A DNA stretch of 64,000 nt from Streptomyces zhihengii (GCF_016919245.1 NZ_JAFEJA010000001.1:5357501-5421500); one strand, 5' to 3'; counted from the stretch's first letter, positions 18,150 through 26,088 are shown. The notes: a model not told the origin generated them from the letters alone. Made by a program: numbers and translations.

Positions 18150-19841
18150 ATGAGGCTCCGTTCGGACACGAACGCCCGTACCGGGAAAGGACGGACCGCC
18201 CGGCGGGCGGTCCGCGGTGTGACGGCCGTACTGCTGGCGTCGGGGCTCGCCCTGACGGCCGCCGCGTGCGGAGCGGGCTCCGACAGGAGCGCCGCCGACC
18301 GGTCGGAGGGCGGCAGGAGCCACGACGGCGCGCCCGCCCCGGTCGCCCCGGACGGGGGCCAGGGATACGAGGACCGTGACGGCGCGCGGCGTGACGACGC
18401 GTCCGGTGACGAGGAGCCGGGCGAGAAGACGCGGAAGCCCGCGCCCGACTACCTGTCGACGTTCGCGCTGGACGTCGACACGGCGTCATACCACTACACC
18501 CGGCGGCTGCTGAGGGAGGGCGGCACACCCGAGCCGCGGCAGGTGCGGCCCGAGGAGTTCGTCAACAGCTTCCGCCAGGACTACCGCCGCCCTGACGGCG
18601 ACGGCTTCTCCGTCACCGTCGACGGCGCGCGCCCCGGGGCGGTGGCCGGAGGGGCGCAGGAGGGCGAGATCACGGCCTCGTCCGAGGGGTCGTCCGGCGG
18701 CTCGTCCGACAGGGGGGAGACGGACGCGGGGGACTGGTCCCTGGTGCGGGTCGGCCTCGCGACCGCGGCCGCCGAGGACACCGGGAAGCGTCCGCCCGCC
18801 GCCCTCACCTTCGTCATCGACACCTCGGGCTCCATGGCGGAGCCGGGGCGGCTCGACCTGGTCAAGACCTCGCTCTCCACCCTCACCGACCAACTGCGCG
18901 ACGACGACTCCATCGCCGTCGTCACCTTCAGCGGCGAGGCGGAGACCCGCCTGCCGATGACCCGCCTGGACGGCAACCGCGACAGGATCCACGACATCGT
19001 CGACGACCTGGAACCCGGCGCCTCCACCAACGTCGAGGCCGGTGTCACGACCGGGTACGACGCGGCCGTCGAGGGCCGCCGCAAGGGGGCGACCAACCGG
19101 GTCGTCCTGCTCTCCGACGCCCTCGCCAACACCGGGGCGACGGAGGCCGACGCCATCCTGGAGCGCATCGACGACGCCCGCCGCGAGCACGGCATCACCC
19201 TCTTCGGCGTCGGGGTCGGCAGCGACTACGGCGACGAACTGATGGAACGTCTCGCCGACAAGGGCGACGGCCACACCACCTACGTCTCCACCACCGAGGA
19301 CGCCCGCGAGGTGTTCGTCGACCAGCTCCCCGCCCATGTCGAACTGCGGGCCCGCGACGCCAAGGCGCAGGTGGCGTTCGACCCGGCGACCGTGCGGCAG
19401 TTCCGGCTCATCGGCTACGAGAACCGGGCCGTCGCCGACGACGACTTCCGGAACGACGCGGTCGACGGCGGCGAGGTCGGCCCCGGCCACACGGTGACCG
19501 CGCTGTACGCCGTGCGCCTGCGGGAGGGAGCCCGCGGGCATGTGGCGACCGCGACCGTCCGCTGGCTCGACCCGAAGACCAGGGCACCGCACGAGGCGAG
19601 CGGTTCGGTGGAGACCGGTGCCGTCGACGGCCCGCTCTGGGGCGAGGCGCCGAGCCGCCTCCAGATCACCGCGGTCGCCGCGTACTTCGCCGAGTCGCTG
19701 CGCGGCGGCGGCCTGCCCGGCGACCCGGGCCTCGCCGCCCTGGAGCGCCGCGCCCGCTCCCTCGCCGAGTCCACCGAGGACGACGCGGTGACCGGCCTGG
19801 CCGACGCCATCGCCCAGGCGGCCCGCCGCACCTTGGACTGA
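18150..19841 (+). CDS. YfbK-type von Willebrand factor A lipoprotein
   Basis: 563-residue cell-surface lipoprotein. Twin-Arg-rich N-terminus and hydrophobic stretch end in the lipobox-like TAAAC (Cys40). A charged, disordered linker follows. At about 108-150 is the YfbK N-terminal module (STFALDVDTASYHYTRR), at about 225-400 a vWA domain with a complete MIDAS (DTSGS near 228) and the TNV and SDALANTG segments, then the C-terminal DUF3520-like module. Such proteins bind metal and protein partners outside the membrane; the partner is unknown. Start: ATG at 18150 after GAGGGGGAA. No operon partner on either side. Confidence 0.9.
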   Translation: MRLRSDTNARTGKGRTARRAVRGVTAVLLASGLALTAAACGAGSDRSAADRSEGGRSHDGAPAPVAPDGGQGYEDRDGARRDDASGDEEPGEKTRKPAPDYLSTFALDVDTASYHYTRRLLREGGTPEPRQVRPEEFVNSFRQDYRRPDGDGFSVTVDGARPGAVAGGAQEGEITASSEGSSGGSSDRGETDAGDWSLVRVGLATAAAEDTGKRPPAALTFVIDTSGSMAEPGRLDLVKTSLSTLTDQLRDDDSIAVVTFSGEAETRLPMTRLDGNRDRIHDIVDDLEPGASTNVEAGVTTGYDAAVEGRRKGATNRVVLLSDALANTGATEADAILERIDDARREHGITLFGVGVGSDYGDELMERLADKGDGHTTYVSTTEDAREVFVDQLPAHVELRARDAKAQVAFDPATVRQFRLIGYENRAVADDDFRNDAVDGGEVGPGHTVTALYAVRLREGARGHVATATVRWLDPKTRAPHEASGSVETGAVDGPLWGEAPSRLQITAVAAYFAESLRGGGLPGDPGLAALERRARSLAESTEDDAVTGLADAIAQAARRTLD

Positions 19842-19907
19842 CCGCGCCCCGCGGGTCCCGACCCGGGCGGGCCTTCCAGCCCGTCCGGCGATCGAGGACA
19901 CGGCCGC

Positions 19908-20002
19908 GGGCTGTGCCCCGACCACCGACCGGTGGCCCGGGCACAGCCCGACGGCCCCACCGCCGGGCGCCCGGGTGGTGGGGCGGCGCCCACCACCCGG
20001 GC
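19908..20002 (+). terminator. Two consecutive hairpins after the vWA gene
   Basis: GGGCTGTGCCC (19908-19918) pairs with GGGCACAGCCC (19939-19949) and encloses a small CCACCG/CGGTGG stem. A second long stem, GCCCGGGTGGTGGG (from 19969) against its complement ending 20002, follows at once. Together they make a strong terminator. Confidence 0.75.
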
Positions 20003-20075
20003 CCGGTCCCGGGGTCCACGCCCCGCGCCTGCCCAGCGCCCCGGAATCCCGCTGCGCGGCGACCCCCGGCCCGTC

Positions 20076-20561
20076 ATGATGGCGGGCATGCCGACCCTGC
20101 TGATCGCCCTCGCCGTCGTGTCCACCGGCCTGTACGCCGGTTTCATGCTGATCTTCCTGACGGGCGTCATGCCGGGGCTCGGACGGCTCCCCGACGACGG
20201 GTTCGTCCCGGCGATGCGCCGCGTCAACGAGACCGTCCCCCGGGGGGTGTTCCTGCTCGTCTTCGCCGCGATCGTGGCGTTCCCCGTCGCCGCGCTGCTC
20301 GTGCCGACGGAGGGGCGCACCACGACCGACCGGTGGCTGATCGTCGCCGCGCTCGTCTGCTCGGTCCTCAACCACCTGGTCACCGTCGCCGGCAACATCC
20401 CGCTCAACAACGCCCTGGCCGCCTCGGAGAGCGCCGCCCCGCCGGTCCCGGACGGCGAGGTGCGGGCGGCCTTCGAGGCGAGGTGGAACCGGCTCCACCT
20501 CGTCCGCACCCTGCTCGTCACCGCCGCCTTCGCGCTGCTCGTCGCCGCGGCCGTGGACTGA
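20076..20561 (+). CDS. DUF1772 / anthrone-oxygenase-like membrane protein
   Basis: 161-residue protein with four predicted membrane helices (about 10-33, 58-78, 92-110 and 138-158) and the conserved NIPLNNALA segment of the DUF1772 family, some members of which are anthrone oxygenases in polyketide pathways. No such pathway is nearby, so the role is open. The start is uncertain: ATG at 20076, 20079 or 20088 (MPTLLIALAVV); none has a clear ribosome binding site. A bidirectional hairpin separates it from the convergent tyrosinase gene. Confidence 0.75.
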   Translation: MMAGMPTLLIALAVVSTGLYAGFMLIFLTGVMPGLGRLPDDGFVPAMRRVNETVPRGVFLLVFAAIVAFPVAALLVPTEGRTTTDRWLIVAALVCSVLNHLVTVAGNIPLNNALAASESAAPPVPDGEVRAAFEARWNRLHLVRTLLVTAAFALLVAAAVD

Positions 20562-20572
20562 GGCGCGTCAGG

Positions 20573-20608
20573 ACGACGCCCCGCCGCGGTGAAGCGGCGG
20601 GGGCATCG
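20573..20608. terminator. Bidirectional terminator between DUF1772 and tyrosinase genes
   Basis: A stem of GACGCCCCGCCGC against GCGGCGGGGGCATC around the loop GGTGAA lies between the two convergent stop codons. Confidence 0.75.
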
Positions 20609-20623
20609 TCCGGCCGCTCGGGT

Positions 20624-21790
20624 TCAGGCCATCACCTCATGGGCGGACCGCCAGGCGATCTCCCCGGACAGGCCGCTGACCTCCAGCGTTCCCTCGTCCG
20701 TCAGCCGGAGACGGTTGCCGCGCCCGTCGGTGCCCAGGCTCCACACCCGCTGCCCGTCGGCGTCGTCGATGGTGAGGTCGCCGTCCATCTGCATGACGCA
20801 CATGCCGGGCGACCTGCGCTGCGTCCCGGACGACCACCGCGGAGTGCGTTCGCCGTCCCGGTACAGGACCAGGTTCCCGTCGGTCTCGTAGACGAGCCGG
20901 TACCGGCCGTCCCCGGAGCCGATCGAGTCGCCGCCGCGCAGGGTGTCCCCGGGGCGCATGCCGTCGCCCTGGGCCGTGGGGTTCTCGGTGTCGTAGACGT
21001 AGCCCAGGTCACGATGGTTGAGCACCGCGTTCACCCGCACGCTCGACCACGGGGGCATCAGGTCGCCGGCGTTCTGCCCCGTCGGGCCGCCGCTCTGCGG
21101 CTGGTAGGTCAGTTTCGGGTGTTCGTGCTGCCACTGGGCCCAGAGCCGGTCGATGTTGCAGTGGTGCAGCCAGAAGACGGGGTCGTTGGGCGAACTGGCG
21201 CGGTCCATGTTGCCGCCGATCCACGTGTGGACCCTGTTGTGGATGTCCGGTGCCGTCATGCCTTCCAGGGATTTGCGGAAGGTGGGTGTCGTGCCTTCCT
21301 CCCACGGCTCGCTGTCGTACGGCGTCAGCGCGAGGCATGCGGTCACGTCGGGTCCGGTCGGCAGGTGTCCGCCATGGGCGCCGAACTGCCGCCGCAGGTA
21401 CGAAGGCATCGTCGGGTCGGAGGGGTCGATGCAGTTCCATCCGCCGCTGATGGCGAACGGGCCGGTCATCACCCGGTCGTCGCCCGCTCTCCCGTTGCCG
21501 CCCATGAAGTAGTCGGCCCAGGGGTCGTCGGTGCCCGTCCAGTCCCAGTACGGAACGGTGAGCGTCGGTGTGCCGGGCGGGGTCGGCAGTGCCACCTCCA
21601 GGAGCCGGACGAACTCCCGGTGCCAGGGCAGGAAGGCGGGGGCGTGGTGGTAGAAGGCCGCACCGTTCACGTGCATCTTGACGAAGTCGTCGTAGGAGCC
21701 TCGGGACTTCACCTGCCAGATGGCTGTGACGAGCTGCTTCTTCTCTTCCTCGGACAGCAGGGCCTGATTCCTGCGGACAAGCTGGGACAT
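20624..21790 (-). CDS. Tyrosinase-family copper oxidase fused to a bulb-type lectin domain
   Basis: Type-3 copper oxidase likely acting on phenols. CuA ligands are H40, H48 and H57 (in HHAPAFLPWHREF); CuB ligands are H184, H188 and H210 (IHNRVHTW and DPVFWLHHCNIDR). All six are present. After about residue 285 a beta-prism II (B-lectin) domain follows, with the sugar-binding pattern D-G-N-L-V-L-Y near residue 315 and further strands to the C-terminus. Streptomyces MelC2 is about 273 residues and needs the MelC1 caddie; here the protein is 388 residues and no melC1 is adjacent. No signal peptide. Start: ATG at 21790 with GAGG upstream. Substrate and sugar are unknown. Confidence 0.88.
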   Translation of the reverse strand: MSQLVRRNQALLSEEEKKQLVTAIWQVKSRGSYDDFVKMHVNGAAFYHHAPAFLPWHREFVRLLEVALPTPPGTPTLTVPYWDWTGTDDPWADYFMGGNGRAGDDRVMTGPFAISGGWNCIDPSDPTMPSYLRRQFGAHGGHLPTGPDVTACLALTPYDSEPWEEGTTPTFRKSLEGMTAPDIHNRVHTWIGGNMDRASSPNDPVFWLHHCNIDRLWAQWQHEHPKLTYQPQSGGPTGQNAGDLMPPWSSVRVNAVLNHRDLGYVYDTENPTAQGDGMRPGDTLRGGDSIGSGDGRYRLVYETDGNLVLYRDGERTPRWSSGTQRRSPGMCVMQMDGDLTIDDADGQRVWSLGTDGRGNRLRLTDEGTLEVSGLSGEIAWRSAHEVMA

Positions 21791-22022
21791 GGCGCGCGCC
21801 TCGATCGGATGCTGGGCCGGATGGGTGAACCCCCTCCATCAACGTCGGATCGCAGCAGGCCCGTCGCCAACCTGATTAGGCCATTCGGGTGACATCGCCC
21901 GGAGGCCGCCGCCCGGGTCCGGCGGCTGCCGGCGGCGCCGGACCGTCCTCCCCGCCGCCAGGGGGCGGCCCGGCGCTTACACGCCCGCTACGCGTGACCC
22001 GCTAGGGTGCCCCTGACCAGCG

Positions 22023-22048
22023 AAAAGGCCCTCCGGGTCGGAGGGCCT
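22023..22048 (-). terminator. Rho-independent terminator of the tRNA-Arg transcript
   Basis: AGGCCCTCC/GGAGGGCCT with a 5-base loop, followed on the minus strand by TTTT. It lies 20 bases past the tRNA 3' end. Confidence 0.85.
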
Positions 22049-22067
22049 CACGGTGGTGCGCGCGGTG

Positions 22068-22140
22068 CGCCCCCGGCAGGACTCGAACCTGCGGCCAAGC
22101 GCTTAGAAGGCGCCTGCTCTATCCACTGAGCTACGGGGGC
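22068..22140 (-). tRNA. tRNA-Arg(UCU), reads AGA
   Basis: All arms fold: acceptor GCCCCCG/CGGGGGC, D arm GCTC..GAGC, anticodon stem GGCGC/GCGCT with loop CTTCTAA (anticodon UCU after U33), T arm GCAGG-TTCGAGT-CCTGC, discriminator G; CCA is not encoded. The 5' two-thirds of the gene (22093-22140) belongs to the direct repeat that bounds the mobile element, so this copy is rebuilt from host 3' sequence plus element-side 5' sequence and is now transcribed from the element-side promoter. Confidence 0.93.
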
Positions 22141-22146
22141 CGGATG
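22093..22146. repeat. Left attachment site (attL)
   Basis: A 54-bp sequence identical to 30912-30965. It covers the tRNA-Arg gene from the variable loop through the anticodon to the 5' end, plus six bases upstream of the tRNA. Sequences diverge at once on both sides. Confidence 0.93.
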
Positions 22147-22162
22147 GTGTGACCGGACAAGG

Positions 22163-22190
22163 ACTCTACCTGCGGGGATGTCCTGGTCAA
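22163..22190 (-). promoter_or_regulatory. Element-borne promoter for tRNA-Arg
   Basis: On the minus strand TTGACC (22190-22185), a 16-base spacer and TAGAGT (22168-22163) form a good vegetative promoter; the -10 box ends 22 bases before the tRNA 5' end. It lies beyond the repeat, in element sequence, so it replaces the original host promoter, which is now beyond 30965. Confidence 0.75.
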
Positions 22191-22785
22191 CCACAACAGC
22201 GGCTTGTGATGAAGATGTTGTAAGCACCTTGCGTAGGAACTGCTAGGGAAGGTGCCTCGCTTCGCCTGGACGTATCCTCCCGCACGACCAGGAGTGCAGG
22301 GGCACCGCCGTGCCCCCTGCCCTGACCCTCTGTGTGGCTCCCTGACGGCCCTTCCCCTGGTCCCTGGTGTCCTGGTGTCACCGCTCCCTCGATGGGCCAG
22401 CACGGAGGGACGGAGGGTAGAGCAGGGGTGGGGGCTGAGTGCTTCCCCTCCGGTGAATGGGTGGGGGATGACTCCCTTTCCCATGCCTGCCTATGTGGGT
22501 GTGAGTCGGGCCCTCTTCATATCAATGAGAGAGAACTCCCGACTCTCTCTCATTCCAGCCCCGAATCTCAGTCCTGGTGAATTGGAGTGGTCGGGAGGGC
22601 AGTCACGGCAGGGCCAGGGCAAATTCACCCAGACCAGGGGAAACCGACCCGGGGGTTATTAAACGGCTGTGGGAGTGGGTGTGTGAGTCCCCTTAAAAAT
22701 CTAACATAAATGCATAACCGTAGACTCTGCGCTCTCCAGTGTTGACCACTGTCCACCGAATGAAGTGGTGTGCGAGACGGCGAGG

Positions 22786-22801
22786 GTTACTGTCCAGTAA
22801 C
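22786..22801. promoter_or_regulatory. 16-bp palindrome, possible operator
   Basis: GTTACTG-TC-CAGTAAC is symmetrical apart from its 2-base centre and contains the GTTAC core repeated elsewhere in the element. It may be a site for one of the element's DNA-binding proteins. Confidence 0.35.
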
Positions 22802-22883
22802 TAAGAAGGCATGAACATGAGTGCAGGAACATCGAATAAGTGATGTCTGAGTGATGTTTCTTCGCTCCAGTCACCCATTTGTG

Positions 22884-23654
22884 TCACGCTACAGAAACAC
22901 CCCTGCTCCACAGCTCCTCTGAGTGCTCATGGAATCGGGCAAACATTCCACCTGGACCCATGGAACGGAGGTGGAGTAGAGGAGAGTCGTGCCCGACCAG
23001 CCTTGCTAGGTGCGGTGTGACCAGGGCTTCCGAGTCGAAGCGGAACACGGACAGGGAGACGTGATTCATTGCGTCTTCGGCGGCAGAGAACCTTGTCTCC
23101 AATCCTTCCTGATCTCCGAGCCTCTCCAGCCCTTCGAGGGTCATGCGAATGCGAGTGGATACCGTGAGGGTTACTCCCTCAATCTCCTCACGCAGTCGGG
23201 TCACCTCTCCGTCCGGATTCCCGAGAAGGAACCTAACCCGACACCCTTGCTGGACTTTCCGCCGGAGGATTCCGGCGAAGTCCGGAACCTGAGTCCACAG
23301 GAAGTAATTGGTGTAGCCAGCGAAGAACAAATCCTCAGCGGCCTCACTGGTCAAGTCTGCCCAAACGCTTGAGGGGCACGCGGAGCGATAGGGGTAGCTG
23401 TGGAGGATCTCCCTATCTCCTCCGGTCTTAATCCGTTCCTTGACTGCCTTAGGCCAGATCATTTCCTCGTCCACTCCCAATGCCCTGCAAGTGTCCTCGC
23501 GGTTCCTCGGATGGGGAATCAGGTCAGCATCACTAACCCATCTCTCAACCGTCTTGCCGGAAACCCCCACCTTTAACGCCAGTCTCCTGGGTGACAGACC
23601 GGCGGACTCCATAGCTGATCGTAGGGCAGAGTTCAAGGTTCCTCCCGTGGACAT
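22884..23654 (-). CDS. XRE-family HTH regulator with DUF5919 (PLD-like) domain
   Basis: 256 residues. The N-terminus holds a lambda-repressor-like HTH (LSPRRLALKVGVSGKTVERW, about 20-39) and the linker DLIPHPRNREDTCRALGVDEEMIWP found in actinobacterial regulators. The C-terminal two-thirds match the DUF5919 type (YPYRSACPSSVWADL, then FFAGYTNYF, a remnant phospholipase-D-like fold with VRFLLGNPDGEVTRLREE). Such genes are common on actinomycete mobile elements and near toxin-like loci. It may be the element's repressor. ATG at 23654 lacks a ribosome site, suggesting a leaderless message. It is divergent from the small gene at 23745. Confidence 0.8.
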   Translation of the reverse strand: MSTGGTLNSALRSAMESAGLSPRRLALKVGVSGKTVERWVSDADLIPHPRNREDTCRALGVDEEMIWPKAVKERIKTGGDREILHSYPYRSACPSSVWADLTSEAAEDLFFAGYTNYFLWTQVPDFAGILRRKVQQGCRVRFLLGNPDGEVTRLREEIEGVTLTVSTRIRMTLEGLERLGDQEGLETRFSAAEDAMNHVSLSVFRFDSEALVTPHLARLVGHDSPLLHLRSMGPGGMFARFHEHSEELWSRGVSVA

Positions 23655-23744
23655 CTAGGACGTTCTCAGACTGTAGCCCTAGACGTCCCAACTGTCTTGA
23701 GTCTTGGCCCGATACGACCTGTAGGGGTGGCCAACCTGTCCCGC

Positions 23745-23912
23745 ATGACGGAGCAGAGGACAACCCCCTTCAGGCTCGGTGTGTATCGCGTGAACCAGGC
23801 GACGGGTAAGAGAACAGTGGTCGTACCTACTCGGGAGGTGAAAGCAGGCGAACCCCTGATGACTTCACAGTTCCCTCCGTGCCTCTGTCATCGGTGCGAA
23901 GTGAGAGAGTAA
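23745..23912 (+). CDS. Small protein with C-terminal Cys cluster
   Basis: A 55-residue protein, the only plus-strand gene of the element. It begins MTEQRTTPFRLGVYRVN and ends in PPCLCHRCEVRE, a C-x-C-x2-C cluster that could bind zinc. Start: ATG at 23745, with GGGGTGG about 12 bases upstream; a longer form from 23697 is possible. A perfect terminator follows at 23918. Divergent from the XRE/DUF5919 gene, so it may be controlled by it. No family recognised. Confidence 0.6.
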   Translation: MTEQRTTPFRLGVYRVNQATGKRTVVVPTREVKAGEPLMTSQFPPCLCHRCEVRE

Positions 23913-23917
23913 GAAAG

Positions 23918-23943
23918 AGGGCCGGTTGACTCCGGCCCTTTTC
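23918..23943. terminator. Bidirectional terminator
   Basis: AGGGCCGG-TTGACT-CCGGCCCT followed by TTTT; the minus-strand gene ends at 23944, so it serves both convergent genes. Confidence 0.85.
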
Positions 23944-24663
23944 TCATGCCGCCTTCTCTAGTTCCTGTCGAATCTCTGCGTATCGCTGGCTCACGTAGCT
24001 ACGGCTGACGCCGATCTCCTTCGCTGCTTCCGTTGGATTGAGTCCAGCGAGGAACGCCTTACGGATGGCTGCCTTGTTCTTCTCGGCGTTAGCGTTACTC
24101 CTCTTCCCTCCGTTAGTGACGCCGTTACCGTTACCGTTACTGTCAGCGTTACTTGCGTTAGGCGTTACAGCGTTACCGTTACTCCCCTTGGGCGTTAGTG
24201 CCTGCGTTACTACCGTTACCGTCACTTCCTGCGTAAGCGTTAGTTCGAGGTCCCTGAACTTACGGCGGTAGATCGGTGCCACTTCGCTGGTGCAGATCAG
24301 AATTACCGGAGCGATGGAGTGGATACCAACTCCCACCCAGTCGTCTACTGCATAGCTTCCCCAGGTGTTGAGGAACAGAGAAGCCAGGCCGGTGACCCAC
24401 CGGAAGGCAGTAGGCCACCTACCTCCCTTTAGTCCGTGCTTGGATAGGACAGCATCTGCGGATAGGGATAGGACAAGGGCAGCATCGACCAGGGCCGGTA
24501 GTACCCAACCCGTCCACTGCCATTCGCTGTGCTCGGAGACTAGCGGTGCTCCCGTCATGAGGCTGAAGAGGATTGCTCCTCCGGTGATGACCCACACTGC
24601 TGCATTCACTGTCTTGCGGGTGTTACGGATGGAACGCAGCTCGCTGGTTACGTCGGTGTTCAT
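23944..24663 (-). CDS. DUF2637 (Spd-like) membrane protein with C-terminal HTH
   Basis: 239 residues. Four predicted helices (about 23-40, 51-69, 85-105 and 115-130) form a DUF2637 domain, the family that includes SpdB-type spread proteins of Streptomyces conjugative elements. A low-complexity linker rich in Asn/Gly/Ser (about 165-200) follows, then an HTH (NPTEAAKEIGVSRSYVSQRY, about 210-229) in the cytoplasm. Start: ATG at 24663 with GGAG 8 bases upstream. The linker DNA is a cluster of GTTAC/GTTAG motifs like that in the adjoining non-coding region. Presumed role: spread or membrane anchoring of element DNA. Confidence 0.72.
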   Translation of the reverse strand: MNTDVTSELRSIRNTRKTVNAAVWVITGGAILFSLMTGAPLVSEHSEWQWTGWVLPALVDAALVLSLSADAVLSKHGLKGGRWPTAFRWVTGLASLFLNTWGSYAVDDWVGVGIHSIAPVILICTSEVAPIYRRKFRDLELTLTQEVTVTVVTQALTPKGSNGNAVTPNASNADSNGNGNGVTNGGKRSNANAEKNKAAIRKAFLAGLNPTEAAKEIGVSRSYVSQRYAEIRQELEKAA

Positions 24664-24674
24664 GTCTTGCTCCA

Positions 24675-24850
24675 ATGGTTGGTTACGGTGTCACTTGCGT
24701 TAGTGACGTCAGACCGTTAGTAACGCCGTTCGTTAGTAACGGCGCTTTGGTTACGGTTACGGTTACGGTTACGCCGTTGGTTAGCAACGCTCGGCCAACG
24801 GTTACGGCATGATGAGTGACGCCGGTACGTCAGTAACGGAGGCGTATTGG
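24675..24850. repeat. GTTAC/GTTAG repeat cluster
   Basis: Directly upstream of the DUF2637 gene: four consecutive GGTTAC units (about 24750-24774), two CGTTAGTAACG palindromes (near 24715 and 24730) and further GTTACGG, GTTAGTGACG and GTCAGTAACGG units. The same GTTAC core recurs about ten times inside the gene's linker (24085-24220). This resembles a multi-site protein-binding region, for example a clt-like transfer locus or a partition site; the binding protein is unknown. Confidence 0.7.
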
Positions 24851-24918
24851 TGATAGCCCTCAGCCGGCTGAAAATGGGAGCCAGCAAAAGGGGAGGTGTT
24901 GTCGGGTGTTCAGATCAC

Positions 24919-25386
24919 TCACCCAGTACCGGTCATGAACTCAGGCAGGTCACTGAACTTCTCGGACTGGATAAGGTCGGACAGTTCCGTCTCAGGCAGA
25001 TAGGTGGAGATGAGTCCATCCACTCGGTAATCGGAGAGCTGAGCGGAGAGGATAAGGAACCGTGACTTCCCTCCGTCTAGCAGGTACTCAATCCTGGCTA
25101 GCTCCCCATCCCTGAATGACTTCCTCAGCTTGGGTAGTAGCAGTTCATAGGTGCCTGCATATCCGATCCGGTAGTTCCCTCCGGAAGTCACGGCTACATA
25201 GGTGTAACCGGGGGAGTGGTTAGTGACTCCCATCTGAATGAGTAGGTCTCCTTGTGCCACTAGCTGAGTCATGTACTGGGCAGAGGAGTGGAGACGACAA
25301 AGCCCGATCCTCTGAGAAGAATCCCTGGATGGGGCAGAGCAGATGGAACCGTCATCCATCCTCCAAGGGCAGGTGCGTACATTCAT
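24919..25386 (-). CDS. Zinc-binding protein related to GIY-YIG/T5orf172 proteins
   Basis: 155 residues. The N-terminus has C-x9-C-x13-C-x2-H (CPWRMDDGSIC to LCRLH), a likely zinc knuckle. The centre, SPGYTYVAVTSGGNYRIGYA, parallels LPGYTYIVQLPNGRIKIGTS of the protein at 28108-28776, the opening of a GIY-YIG/T5orf172 fold, but downstream residues differ and the basic/catalytic part is not clearly kept. It may be a diverged, inactive nuclease-like protein. Start: ATG at 25386 with AGGAAG 9 bases upstream. It lies between the GTTAC cluster and the structured non-coding region. Confidence 0.6.
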   Translation of the reverse strand: MNVRTCPWRMDDGSICSAPSRDSSQRIGLCRLHSSAQYMTQLVAQGDLLIQMGVTNHSPGYTYVAVTSGGNYRIGYAGTYELLLPKLRKSFRDGELARIEYLLDGGKSRFLILSAQLSDYRVDGLISTYLPETELSDLIQSEKFSDLPEFMTGTG

Positions 25387-26088
25387 GGGTGATGCTTCCT
25401 TTCGGTGTGGACCCCGGGTTGTTTAACGGGTCCTGCTGATGTGTGTATGAGGCCGGAGGGGCAAGGAACATAAATCCAGTACTTCTCAGCCGGCTGGAGG
25501 GTATTGCATATATCCATGGGGAGTCCTGGATTCACTCACTGGTTCGTGGTTCGAGTGTCAGCGAGACCACGACTGGAGAGGTAAGGACTAACGAGGACTA
25601 ACGGATGGGAAGGACTGGCCAGCCTTACGGTGGCCAGGCTTCTGGGTAAGACCTCTAGCAACTCAAGCGCCGTGCGGCTAAAAGACATCGCTACGCTCTC
25701 GGCCTAGGGGCCTTCGCTTCGCTCAATCGGAGGGAGAGTAACCGTGTCTTCTCCTCCGGTAAGACTGGTGCAGGGCCCTAGCCCGGAACCAGGCTCTAGG
25801 TGGAATCTGATGCTTAGGGCCATAAATTGGATTGAGACTGGAGAAGAGAAGTGCCTCATTCACTCTCCAGTGAGTAAGACTGGTGTAGGCCCTTAGGCCG
25901 GAGCCAGGCTTCTGGGCCTGACAGATGAATGAGACCGGAGGAAGAGTGTCTGTCTTCTCCTCCAATGAAGCGAGCGCAGCGAAGCGTGCAGTTGAGCCGC
26001 CCGGCGTTTGAGGTGCCAAGACTTAGCCCCGATGGACTTCCGGCCTAGGGGCCTCCGTCCATCACTCAGGACAATTGAGGTTTCTCCT
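25387..26088. other. Repeat- and hairpin-rich non-coding region
   Basis: About 700 bases without a supported gene. Two 37-base imperfect repeats begin GTAAGACTGGTG (25759-25795 and 25874-25910). Two similar hairpins have GGAGG-rich arms (near 25730-25757 and 25936-25962). A CGGCCTAGGGGCC motif occurs near 25699 and at 26040. A degenerate iteron, GCTTAGGGCCATAAAT, is at 25812-25827. GGACTAACG occurs as a direct repeat near 25586-25603. Such structure suits a replication origin or a structured RNA. Confidence 0.6.
25759..25910. repeat. Two 37-base imperfect direct repeats
   Basis: Copies at 25759-25795 and 25874-25910 share GTAAGACTGGTG at the start and CCAGGCT at the end; the middles differ in compensating ways (AGGGCCCTAGCCCGG against AGGCCCTTAGGCCGG), which suggests a kept secondary structure. 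Confidence 0.8.

Larger units (their letters stand above)
22147..22883. other. Non-coding left arm of the element
   Basis: About 740 bases without a supported gene. It holds the tRNA promoter; a perfect 11-bp-stem hairpin at 22524-22554 (AATGAGAGAGA arm, 9-base loop); an AT-rich run near 22660-22720; and a 16-bp palindrome at 22786-22801. Arm-type integrase sites would be expected here, but none could be defined by eye. Confidence 0.5.

Noticed and set aside
22252..22662. 136-residue ORF in the left arm of the element
   Set aside because: No ribosome site and no family; codon use unlike the other element genes. Several overlapping frames are equally open.
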